In this document: positions 16,849 to 23,973 of the stretch, piece after piece
Layout of the letters: each line of letters opens with the position of its first letter
How positions within the stretch are numbered: the first letter of the stretch is position 1
Source: Novosphingobium panipatense
Lineage (GTDB): Bacteria > Pseudomonadota > Alphaproteobacteria > Sphingomonadales > Sphingomonadaceae
Length of the DNA: 64,000 bases
Direction of reading: 5' to 3'
Assembly: GCF_002149965.1 (NCBI RefSeq)
Contig: NZ_MSQB01000014.1
Coordinates: 109,456 to 173,455 of the forward strand
Made by a program: the position numbers and the translations under genes
The notes under the pieces: model-generated
The model's input: only the letters and a program-made list of their open reading frames with translations
What the model was told of the DNA's origin: nothing
Database searches by the model: none

Positions 16849-17751
16849 ATGAGCACTTTGACGAATGACGTGCCTTTGAGCGTGGCTGTTGTCATTGCCA
16901 GCTTTGGACGCCCTCAGCTTTTGGCGCAGATGTACAAGCTGATCCAAGAGCAGACTGTCGGGCCGGATGCTCTGATCTTTTCAGTCGTTAGCGATAGCGA
17001 CGTTTCCGAAGATTATGCCGATCGCCATGGAGTTCAGGTTATCTTTGGGCAGAAGGGCCTTTGCGCACAAAGAAATCGGGCATTGGATGCGCTGGGTAGC
17101 ACTTATGATCTTATCGTTTTCTACGACGACGACTTTGTTCCCTCTCGATGCAGTCTCGAAGGAATCAAGCGCTTCTTTGCGTCTCACCCGGAAGTGGTGG
17201 GTGCAACTGGCAACGTGATTGGCGACGGGGCGCGAGGACCTGGCATACCGTTCGAAATAGCTCGGGAGTTGATTGCGGACCATGAAAGCCGGAAGTTCAG
17301 TCCCAACTGCATCGTCACCAGTTTGGAGGGCCTTTACGGCTGCAACATGGTCTATCGCGCATCGGCCATCGAAACATCCAGATTCGATGAACGGCTGAGC
17401 CTTTACGGCTGGCAAGAAGATGTAGACTTTGCATCGTCTCTTTCTTCTCGAGGGCGCATCGTCAAGACGTTCGCATTTTCGGGTGTCCATCAGGGGGTGA
17501 AGTATGGCCGCACGTCTGGTGTTCGCCTTGGGTATTCGCAAGTGATCAATCCCATCTACCTCGTGCGGAAGGGGACAATGTCTACCAGTTTTGCTACGCG
17601 ATTGATCGTTCGGAACGTCGTGGCGAACCACATACGTGTGTTCAAGCCTGAACCCTGGATCGATCGGGTCGGACGGGTAAGGGGAAATTGGATTGCTGCC
17701 CGCGATCTTTTGCTTGGCCGTCTTCTGCCGGAGCGGATCGAAGTGCTTTGA
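16849..17751 (+). CDS. Glycosyltransferase family 2
   Basis: Protein of 300 aa, GT-A fold. The N-terminus is SVAVVIASFGRPQLLAQM. A metal/nucleotide site is present as FYDDDFVP (about residues 92-99), and the general-base region is GWQEDVDF (about 184-191). GT2 enzymes invert configuration, using NDP-sugars at the membrane face. It follows the acyltransferase gene by about 100 bp and is the last clear gene of the exopolysaccharide region on the plus strand. The DNA here is noticeably richer in A+T than the catabolic genes later in the window, as is common for polysaccharide glycosyltransferases gained by transfer. Confidence 0.87.
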   Translation: MSTLTNDVPLSVAVVIASFGRPQLLAQMYKLIQEQTVGPDALIFSVVSDSDVSEDYADRHGVQVIFGQKGLCAQRNRALDALGSTYDLIVFYDDDFVPSRCSLEGIKRFFASHPEVVGATGNVIGDGARGPGIPFEIARELIADHESRKFSPNCIVTSLEGLYGCNMVYRASAIETSRFDERLSLYGWQEDVDFASSLSSRGRIVKTFAFSGVHQGVKYGRTSGVRLGYSQVINPIYLVRKGTMSTSFATRLIVRNVVANHIRVFKPEPWIDRVGRVRGNWIAARDLLLGRLLPERIEVL

Positions 17752-17775
17752 AAGATTCAATTCATTGGGGTTCTT

Positions 17776-17916
17776 ATGGAAGAAGCTTCCGCTGATTTTC
17801 GTTCAGATATAGTCTTCAGCGATGATCTCGACTGCATCCCCGTAACTTATGCACCAAAAGAACAGTCGTCACGGATCTCGTTTTACCGCCGTATTATCGA
17901 TGAATGGCGCCAATAA
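17776..17916 (+). CDS. Possible small protein or truncated gene start
   Basis: An open frame of 46 codons begins 24 bp after the GT2 stop, with a TTGGGG stretch five bases before its ATG. The product starts MEEASADFRSD and ends RIIDEWRQ; it has an acidic first half and a basic, aromatic C-terminal part. I do not recognise it. It may be a real small protein or the remaining 5' end of a lost exopolysaccharide gene, because no intact gene follows for more than 450 bp. Confidence 0.3.
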   Translation: MEEASADFRSDIVFSDDLDCIPVTYAPKEQSSRISFYRRIIDEWRQ

Positions 17917-18237
17917 ATTCTTTCAACTGCGAGTTCTGGAAGGTCTGAACTGATGATGATTTTGAATGGCGCTCGCGACCATGGCCAAGTGGTCGTCGAA
18001 ATGCTGCCGCAGAATTCCGTCAGCCGTTTCGTACGCGTCGCAGGGGGTGTCTCGGAAATTTCAGTCAGAAGCGCGAGCAACTCAGTAAGCGGTATTGGCG
18101 CAGCGCATCTGGCAAAGAGGTTGCTCCACTACCTTCTGCTAGGTCGCTGATGGCATCAGCATGTCCTGCTTCGACAAGTACAACAGCAGGGTTGGCTTCC
18201 GATTAGCTGTGTATTTCCACCGGCGTTGGCCGGCTAT
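17917..18237. other. Intergenic stretch without a convincing gene
   Basis: No protein that I can identify is encoded here. Short open frames occur on both strands (for example 17953-18150 on plus) but lack good ribosome sites and family features. The stretch marks the border between the exopolysaccharide region and the tautomerase/LysR unit and may hold decayed sequence. Confidence 0.5.
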
Positions 18238-18363
18238 TCATTCGGATTTTTCCTGATTGGAGCGCCTTCGACAACCGTTGAAGGCACCCGGCCCACCCTG
18301 GTTCCCGACATAAGCTTCACCCGACCACCCAGTCGGGAAATCCTGCTTCAGGAGTTCCGGCAT
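18238..18363 (-). other. Short frame in structured DNA after the tautomerase gene
   Basis: A 41-codon frame (MPELLKQDFPTGWSGEAYVG..., ending SNQEKSE) starts 26 bp after the tautomerase stop. It overlaps two hairpins: a 9-bp stem with one G-T pair (18264-18272 with 18277-18285) and a CCCGAC/GTCGGG pair further right. It has no clear ribosome site. It may be a gene remnant, the end of a mobile element, or a transcript-end structure; I cannot decide. Confidence 0.25.
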
Positions 18364-18389
18364 GGTGTGGCCGGTGCCGCATTCGAACG

Positions 18390-19481
18390 TCAGGCCGAAA
18401 AAACGACCCCGTCCATCAGCTTGCGCGCGGTACGAAGGAGGGCGGCGCTGGTTACGGCGCCGCCCTCGTCCGTGTCGAGGACACAGGACATTTCGCCGGT
18501 TGGATGCTCGACCGACAATGTCTTGCGGCGACCCTCGGGGATATTGGCCACTTCGGCGGCGGGTGAGCCTTCGATGAGGCAGGCCGTCGCTACCGAGACT
18601 GCGCCGAGCACGCCGATGGTGGCGTGGGCGCGGTGGGGAATGAAGCTGCGCACGGTCACGGCGCCGCCGTTACGGGGCGGGGCGAGCAGCATCATCTTGG
18701 GAACCGACTTGTCCTTGACGTCGCCCAGGTTCATCCGTTCGCCCACGGCGAGGCGGATGGCCTCGATCTTCGCCTTGAGTTCGGTATTTGCGTCAAGGCT
18801 CTCGCGGTCCTCGTAGCCGGTCACGCCAACGTCCTCGGCCTTCATAACCACGCAGGGCATGCCGTTGTCGATGAGCGTCACGCGCACGCCGTTCACTTCG
18901 TCGGCCGCGTTGCCGGTGGGGAGCAGCGCGCCGCAGGAGGAGCCGGCGGTATCGCGAAACTCCAGCGGCACCGGAGCATGCGTGCCCGGAACGCCGTCGA
19001 TCGCGGCCTCGCCCTTGTAAGAGACTACACCGCCCGGTGTCTGCACGGTGGCGACGGCGACCTGGCCGGTATTCTCCATGAAGATGGCGACGGAGGTTTC
19101 GTCACCCTTGGCCGCGATCAGTCCGCGCTCGATGGCGAAGGGGCCGATCCCGGCAAGGATATTGCCGCAGTTCTGCTGGTCGCTGACGAGTGCCTGATCG
19201 ACGAAGACCTGAAGGAACAGGTAGTCGACGTCGATGCCCTCGCGCTCGGATTTGCTGACGACCGCGACCTTGCTGGTCAGTGGGTCGGCGCCGCCCATGC
19301 CGTCGATCTGGCGCGGATCGGGAGAGCCCATGATGGAGAGGAGGAAGGCATCGCGCGCGGCCGTATCGGCGGGAAGGTCGCTCTTGAGGAAATAGCCGCC
19401 CTTGGAAGTGCCGCCGCGCATCCACATGCAGGGCACGCCGTTCTGGTTGGCGCCGTCCTGGTTGGCATCGGTGGCAGTCAT
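18390..19481 (-). CDS. ligU: 4-oxalomesaconate tautomerase (PrpF family)
   Basis: Protein of 363 aa with the PrpF/diaminopimelate-epimerase-like double fold. Hallmarks are CMWMRGGTSKGGYF near the N-terminus, GSPDPRQIDGMGGADPLTSKVA, and QNCGNILAGIGPFAIERGL, which closely recall GalD/LigU. These enzymes isomerise 4-oxalomesaconate by a 1,3-allylic shift in the protocatechuate/gallate 4,5-cleavage pathway common in sphingomonads. The start has AAGGAG seven bases upstream. The gene is divergent from a LysR-type regulator about 100 bp away, which probably controls it. No other lig/gal pathway genes are in the window. Another PrpF-family activity, such as methylaconitate isomerase, is less likely. 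Confidence 0.8.
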   Translation of the reverse strand: MTATDANQDGANQNGVPCMWMRGGTSKGGYFLKSDLPADTAARDAFLLSIMGSPDPRQIDGMGGADPLTSKVAVVSKSEREGIDVDYLFLQVFVDQALVSDQQNCGNILAGIGPFAIERGLIAAKGDETSVAIFMENTGQVAVATVQTPGGVVSYKGEAAIDGVPGTHAPVPLEFRDTAGSSCGALLPTGNAADEVNGVRVTLIDNGMPCVVMKAEDVGVTGYEDRESLDANTELKAKIEAIRLAVGERMNLGDVKDKSVPKMMLLAPPRNGGAVTVRSFIPHRAHATIGVLGAVSVATACLIEGSPAAEVANIPEGRRKTLSVEHPTGEMSCVLDTDEGGAVTSAALLRTARKLMDGVVFSA

Positions 19482-19582
19482 CGCAATTCTCCTTTTCCCG
19501 CATTGGGCGTCCTGCCGCAGCGTCTGCGCAGGGGGAAAGAGAAACTTTGGACGCGTGATAGGATTTGGCTAAGAGTGATTCC

Positions 19583-20737
19583 ATGGACATCTGGAATTTC
19601 AACCTCCGGCACTTGCGCGCCGTGGCCAAGATCGCCGAATTGGGGACGGTCAACGCTGCCGCTCTGGCCGTAAACCTCAGTCAGCCTGCGATAACACAGG
19701 CGTTGGGGCGGCTGGAAGGCATGATCGGCTTGCCGCTGTTCGAGCGCCGTCACGACGGCATGATTCCCACTCGCGCCGGCGAAATCCTGGCGCCCCGCAT
19801 CAGCGCCGCGCTCGCCCATATCCAGAGCCCGCATGTCACCATGTCACGGCTGCGTGCGCTGCTGGCGCTGGCGGAGACGGGCAGCTATGCCGGGGCCGGG
19901 CAGGAGACAGGCTTGTCGCTCCCCTCGATCCACCGCGCGGTCAATGATCTGGCGTTGGCGCTGCGTCGGCCGCTGGTGGCGCGGCAGGGCAAGTTCGTCA
20001 TCACCACCGAGGCGGGAACCCAGCTCGCACGCGAGTTTCGCCTTGCGCGGGTGGAACTGGAGGCGGGCCTGTCCGAAGTGGAGGCCCTGCGCGGTCTCGA
20101 AACCCGGCGCATCGCCATCGGCGCCATGCCGCTTTCGCGTGCGCGGATCCTGCCCGCCGCCGTGGCGCGGTTCCTGTCGCGGCGTCCCCGGGTGAAACTC
20201 ACCATCGTAGAGGGATCGCGCGCCGAACTGGTCGAGCCGCTGCGCAACGGCACGTTGGACCTGATGGTCGGCGCCTTGCGCGATCCGCTGGTGGAAGGCG
20301 ATCTGGTGCAGCATCCACTCTTCGAGGACCGCCCGGCGGTCTACGGGCGCAAGGGCCATCCGCTTGAGGGCGCGCAGCCCGCCGCCGCCGACGTCGCCCG
20401 TTACCCGTTCACCCTGCCGCCGCGCGGCACGCCCCTGCGCGACAGTTTCGAGCGCTATTTCGAGGAACATGGCGTGCCTCTGCCGGACGTGCCGGTGGAG
20501 TCGGGTTCGGTGATGATGATTCGCCAGGTGATGATGGGCGGCGATTTCCTGACCGTGCTGTCGCCCGACCAGGTCACGGTGGAAGTGGAAGCGGGCTGGC
20601 TCTGCGAACTGGCGCGGCTTCCGGCCGCCTTCACCCGTCATATCGGCATGACGACCCGCGCCTCATTGCGCCCGACGGAAGTGCAGGCGGAGTTCATCGC
20701 CGACCTTGAATGGGCGGCGAAGCGGTTCGGGGCTTAG
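19583..20737 (+). CDS. LysR-type regulator with two N-terminal HTH domains
   Basis: Protein of 384 aa, about 80 residues longer than a usual LysR protein (around 300). Two winged-helix domains appear in series: residues 8-67 (NLRHLRAVAKIAELGTVNAA, SQPAITQALGRLE) and residues 87-146 (MSRLRALLALAETGSY, LSLPSIHRAVNDL). A periplasmic-binding-like effector domain follows from about 165. ATG 19583 was chosen (AAGAG seven bases upstream) over TTG 19565. It is divergent from the tautomerase gene and so likely regulates aromatic catabolism in response to a pathway intermediate. It ends inside a palindromic repeat. LysR forms with duplicated HTH domains exist in sphingomonads, but most of the family has one. 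Confidence 0.85.
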   Translation: MDIWNFNLRHLRAVAKIAELGTVNAAALAVNLSQPAITQALGRLEGMIGLPLFERRHDGMIPTRAGEILAPRISAALAHIQSPHVTMSRLRALLALAETGSYAGAGQETGLSLPSIHRAVNDLALALRRPLVARQGKFVITTEAGTQLAREFRLARVELEAGLSEVEALRGLETRRIAIGAMPLSRARILPAAVARFLSRRPRVKLTIVEGSRAELVEPLRNGTLDLMVGALRDPLVEGDLVQHPLFEDRPAVYGRKGHPLEGAQPAAADVARYPFTLPPRGTPLRDSFERYFEEHGVPLPDVPVESGSVMMIRQVMMGGDFLTVLSPDQVTVEVEAGWLCELARLPAAFTRHIGMTTRASLRPTEVQAEFIADLEWAAKRFGA

Positions 20738-20825
20738 AGCCTGTTTGAAAATTCGCGTAACGCAAATTTTGCGGCACCAGCCCGCACAAAAATGCCCCTC
20801 CGGGCATTTTTCAAACCGGCTCTTA
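20735..20825. repeat. Palindromic intergenic repeat with internal hairpin
   Basis: The ends form an inverted repeat of about 17 bp (AGAGCCTGTTTGAAAA at 20736-20751 and its near-complement ending AGAGCC-type at 20825; one mismatch, T/G). Inside, 20788-20797 and 20802-20811 form a perfect 10-bp stem (AAAAATGCCC) with a CTCC loop that looks like a bidirectional terminator. The element starts in the LysR stop codon. The shape suggests a dispersed REP/MITE-like repeat. Confidence 0.7.
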
Positions 20826-20899
20826 GCGCATCGGACCCGTTGACGAAGCGCATCTTCTCTATTTATATCCATCCGGTCAGATATTAATTGAGATAGAGC

Positions 20900-21448
20900 G
20901 TGGGCCGCAAGAAATCCATCGACCAGGACCATATCCTCGATGCCGCCGAGGCGGTCGTTGCCGCCCTTGGCGCTGCGCGCCTGACGCTGGAAGCGGTTGC
21001 GAAGCAGGCCGGGATCAGCAAAGGCAGCGTCGTCTACGACTATGGTTCGAAGCAAGCTTTGCTGGAGGCGATGGTGCAGCGCGCCGTCGCGCGTGACAAT
21101 GCGTTCAACGAGGCTGCGGCGGAAGCTTGCGACGCTGCTGAAAATCGCACGCTTCAAGGCCGCATAGCGGCGGCTGCGGAACCATTCCCCGATGCCTTTC
21201 GTGCGGTCGCTCTCAACATCTGTGCGGCGCTTGCGCAGGACCTGGCGCTGCGTTCGGCCATCCAGGATAACCAGAATGCGGTGATCGACCGGGTTCGCCA
21301 AGAAGCGTCCGGCGCACGCGGGCCGATGCTGGCCTATCTGGCTCTTGAAGGCATGAAGCTTCTGGAATCGCTGGATTACCACCAGTGGCCGGAGGGCGAG
21401 CGAAAAGCCCTCCTGGCCGACATTCGCTGGCTGGCCGCAATGCCCTGA
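20900..21448 (+). CDS. TetR-family regulator
   Basis: Protein of 182 aa with a GTG start. The N-terminal HTH covers residues 8-55 (ILDAAEAVVAALGAARLTLEAVAKQAGISKGSVVYDYGSKQALLEAM split over helices 1-4), typical of TetR. The C-terminal half is all-helical and would bind a ligand and dimerise; it is like the TetR group with a C-terminal HSDA-type domain. It is followed 50 bp later, in the same direction, by an extended short-chain dehydrogenase gene, its likely target. An AT-rich stretch just upstream (20855-20890) probably contains the promoter and operator. The ligand is unknown. Confidence 0.85.
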   Translation: MGRKKSIDQDHILDAAEAVVAALGAARLTLEAVAKQAGISKGSVVYDYGSKQALLEAMVQRAVARDNAFNEAAAEACDAAENRTLQGRIAAAAEPFPDAFRAVALNICAALAQDLALRSAIQDNQNAVIDRVRQEASGARGPMLAYLALEGMKLLESLDYHQWPEGERKALLADIRWLAAMP

Positions 21449-21497
21449 GCCTTCCGGCGTTCCGCCGAACTCCTCCAACCAAAGGCAGTTTCAGATC

Positions 21498-22529
21498 ATG
21501 ACCGACCGCATTGCGGAGGGGGACGCGCTTGTCTCCGCTCCTCGCCCCTGTTCGCCCATTTTTCTCACCGGAGGCAGCGGCTATCTCGGCCGTAATCTCA
21601 TCCGCCATTTCGTGAGCGGCGGCTGTGAAGTGGTTGCCCTCGTGCGCTCGGGCCGGGCGGCGGACGTCGTCCGTGCGCTTGGAGCGATCCCGATCGAGGG
21701 AGAACTGACCGGTCCGCAACCGGTGCAGGCGATGAAAGGCTGCAAGGCGCTGGTTCATGCCGCCGCGCATACCGGTCACGGCCTTGAAACGCCGGAACAC
21801 GCGGCCGTCAATGTCGAGGGTACGCGCGCGATCTTTGCGGCCGCCCGTGAAGCGAGAGTGACGCGCGCAGTTCACGTCAGCACCGAATCCGTCCTGCTCG
21901 ATGGGCGGCCCCTGATCAATGCCGACGAGTGCCGTCCATTCCCCCGGTGCTATCCGGGCGCTTATTCGCGCACCAAGGCCGAGGGGGAGCGCATAGCGCT
22001 TGCGTCGGCGGGTGACGGTCTGGACGTGATGGCCGTTCGTCCGCGCTTCGTCTGGGGGCGGGACGATACGACGGCACTGCCGATCCTGGTGGAAGCGGCA
22101 AGGTCTGGCAAGATGGCCTGGATCGATGGCGGCCATTACCTGACATCCGCCACGCATGTCGCCAATGCCTGCCACGGTATCGACCTTGCCCTGCGCAGAG
22201 GCAGAAGCGGTGAAGCCTATTTCGTTACCGATGGCGAGCCGATCCCCTTCCGCGACTTCGTGTCGCGGCTTCTGGAAACCCAGGGTATCGCACCGCCGAC
22301 CAGACAGGTGCCCTCCTGGATCGTGCAGACGGTAGCCCGCGTCGGCGAGGGGATCGCCGCGCTGAGCGGGGGCAGATTTAAGCCGCCGGTGACGCGGCAG
22401 GATCTGGCAACGATGGCGGTTGAAGTAACGCTGGACATCGCCAAGGCACGGCGTGCGCTGGGCTACGCGCCGCTGGTTTCGATCGAGCAGGGACTTGCTG
22501 AACTGCGCCAAGCCATTCAGCAGGCATAG
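21498..22529 (+). CDS. NAD(P)-dependent epimerase/dehydratase (extended SDR)
   Basis: Protein of 343 aa. The Rossmann motif TGGSGYLG lies at residues 24-31, and the active-site Tyr/Lys lie in YSRTK with an upstream Ser in HVSTES. It has the size and pattern of extended SDR enzymes such as 3-beta-hydroxysteroid dehydrogenases, dihydroflavonol reductases and NDP-sugar epimerases. It follows the TetR gene in the same direction, so it is likely under that repressor and may serve detoxification or lipid/aldehyde metabolism rather than sugar synthesis. The 3' end overlaps the convergent merR gene by 13 bp. Substrate not assignable. Confidence 0.85.
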   Translation: MTDRIAEGDALVSAPRPCSPIFLTGGSGYLGRNLIRHFVSGGCEVVALVRSGRAADVVRALGAIPIEGELTGPQPVQAMKGCKALVHAAAHTGHGLETPEHAAVNVEGTRAIFAAAREARVTRAVHVSTESVLLDGRPLINADECRPFPRCYPGAYSRTKAEGERIALASAGDGLDVMAVRPRFVWGRDDTTALPILVEAARSGKMAWIDGGHYLTSATHVANACHGIDLALRRGRSGEAYFVTDGEPIPFRDFVSRLLETQGIAPPTRQVPSWIVQTVARVGEGIAALSGGRFKPPVTRQDLATMAVEVTLDIAKARRALGYAPLVSIEQGLAELRQAIQQA

Positions 22530-22912
22530 TTTCCCGGCTGAGGAGAGGCGCCGGGGCGTCCCGCTTCCACCCATTCCACTTTAGCCTTGAGGAAGGCCAG
22601 CGCGGCATCCAGTTCGCGTCGGCGTTCCTCGAGGCGCGAAATCTGGGTGCGCAAGATCTCCGTCGTGCGTTCGTCCGATCCTGCGCCGCGCCGGTATTCC
22701 TCGGCGAGCGCGCCAATTTCCGCGAGCGAGTAGCCTAGCGACTGCTGAAGGCGGATCATTTGCGCGGCCGTAACGTCATCCCGTGAAAATACCTGGTAGG
22801 GATTGCTCCCGCCCTTCGTGCTTCGCTCCGGCCTGAGCAGGCCCTTGTTGATGTAGAAGCGAACCGTGTCGACCGAAAGGCCGGTCTCTCTGGCAAACTG
22901 TGAAATCAGCAT
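22517..22912 (-). CDS. MerR-family regulator
   Basis: Protein of 131 aa starting at ATG 22912 with AAGG six bases upstream. An ATG ten codons earlier would lie over the divergent promoter and is less likely. The N-terminal winged HTH (ISQFARETGLSVDTVRFYINKGLL) is followed by the VFSRDD...IRLQQSLGYSLAEIGAL dimer region and a coiled coil. No cysteine metal-binding set is seen apart from the final residue, so this is an organic-ligand or redox-type member, not a metal sensor. It is divergent from an aldo/keto reductase whose promoter has the 19-bp spacer expected for MerR control. Confidence 0.9.
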   Translation of the reverse strand: MLISQFARETGLSVDTVRFYINKGLLRPERSTKGGSNPYQVFSRDDVTAAQMIRLQQSLGYSLAEIGALAEEYRRGAGSDERTTEILRTQISRLEERRRELDAALAFLKAKVEWVEAGRPGASPQPGNYAC

Positions 22913-22920
22913 GAAGCGCC

Positions 22921-22951
22921 TTGACCATGGACTATACTCCACACTTATAGA
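22921..22951 (+). promoter_or_regulatory. MerR-type promoter of the aldo/keto reductase gene
   Basis: TTGACC (22921-22926) and TATAGA (22946-22951) are separated by 19 bp, the long spacer that MerR activators untwist. The spacer holds the near-palindrome GGACTATACTCC (22929-22940), centred close to the middle of the promoter, as expected for the operator. Confidence 0.7.
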
Positions 22952-22980
22952 CCCTGCCTGTCATTTTTTGGAGTATGATC

Positions 22981-23961
22981 ATGACCGGCAATTTCGCGCT
23001 TCCCCGTATCGTCCTGGGCGACGGTGGCCCCGAGATCGGCATTCAGGGTCTCGGCTGCATGGGAATGAGCGAGTTCTATGGAGAGACGGACGCGGCGGAG
23101 GCGCGTGCCACGCTCGGCCGCGCGCTTGAACTGGGGATCACCTTGTTCGATACGGCGGACGTCTACGGCATGGGCCAGAACGAGTGCTTTCTTGCGCCCT
23201 TCGTGAAAGCCCATCGTGACCGCGTTGTCATCGCCACGAAATGCGGCTATGCGCGCAGCCTCGAGAACCCGGACGATTGGAGCCTCGATAATCGGCCCGA
23301 ATTTATCCGCCGGGCCGCGGACGCTTCCCTGCAACGGCTGGGCGTAGAAGTCATCGACCTCTACTATCTGCACCGTCGCAGTTCCGAGGTGCCGCTGGCC
23401 GAGTCCATCGGTGCGATGGCGGAACTCGTGAAAACCGGGAAAGTGCGCGCGCTTGGACTGTCGGCAGTCTCGGCGGACGAGTTGCGGGAGGCCTGCGGAA
23501 TCCATCCGATCGCGGCGCTGCAATCCGAATGGTCGATCTTCACGCGGACCATCGAAGCGGAGATCGTTCCCGCCGCCGCCCGCCTGGGCGTGACGATAGT
23601 GCCCTATTCCCCGCTGGGCCGCGGCATGTTGACCGGGAAGGCCTTCGCCAACGGAATTGGCGCGGGCGACGCGCGCAAGCATTTCCCGCGTTTTTCACCG
23701 GAGAATCTGGACGCGAACATGCGTCTGGTGGCAACCATCGAGGATATCGCCGCGAGCCTTCGGGTCAGCCCTGCGCAAGTGGCACTGGCCTGGCTCTATG
23801 GCAAGGCGCGCGAGCTGGATGTTGCGATCGCCCCCATCCCCGGAACGCGCAGCCGGATGCGCCTTGAACAAAATGTTGCGGCGGCATGCATGACACTCAC
23901 GGACGAGGCGATGGCTTCGCTGGAGCCGCTGGCGCGGGAAGTCGCGGGTATCGCCATCTGA
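22981..23961 (+). CDS. Aldo/keto reductase
   Basis: Protein of 326 aa. ATG 22981 was preferred because GGAG lies seven bases upstream; the ATG two codons earlier is too close. The TIM-barrel AKR tetrad is present: Asp57 in FDTADVYG, Tyr62, Lys87 in ATKCG and His131 in YYLHRR. The NADPH site is visible near GTRSRMRLEQN. It resembles the YajO/AKR13-like and IolS groups that reduce aldehydes. The divergent MerR gene and its 19-bp-spacer promoter suggest induction by a toxic aldehyde, quinone or oxidant. It is convergent with the next amidohydrolase gene, 12 bp apart. Confidence 0.92.
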   Translation: MTGNFALPRIVLGDGGPEIGIQGLGCMGMSEFYGETDAAEARATLGRALELGITLFDTADVYGMGQNECFLAPFVKAHRDRVVIATKCGYARSLENPDDWSLDNRPEFIRRAADASLQRLGVEVIDLYYLHRRSSEVPLAESIGAMAELVKTGKVRALGLSAVSADELREACGIHPIAALQSEWSIFTRTIEAEIVPAAARLGVTIVPYSPLGRGMLTGKAFANGIGAGDARKHFPRFSPENLDANMRLVATIEDIAASLRVSPAQVALAWLYGKARELDVAIAPIPGTRSRMRLEQNVAAACMTLTDEAMASLEPLAREVAGIAI

Positions 23962-23973
23962 TCGGCAGCGGGA

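Noticed and set aside
21213..22574. A 453-codon minus-strand frame
   Set aside because: It is antisense to the TetR-SDR genes, whose motifs (HTH, TGGSGYLG, YSRTK) are clear.
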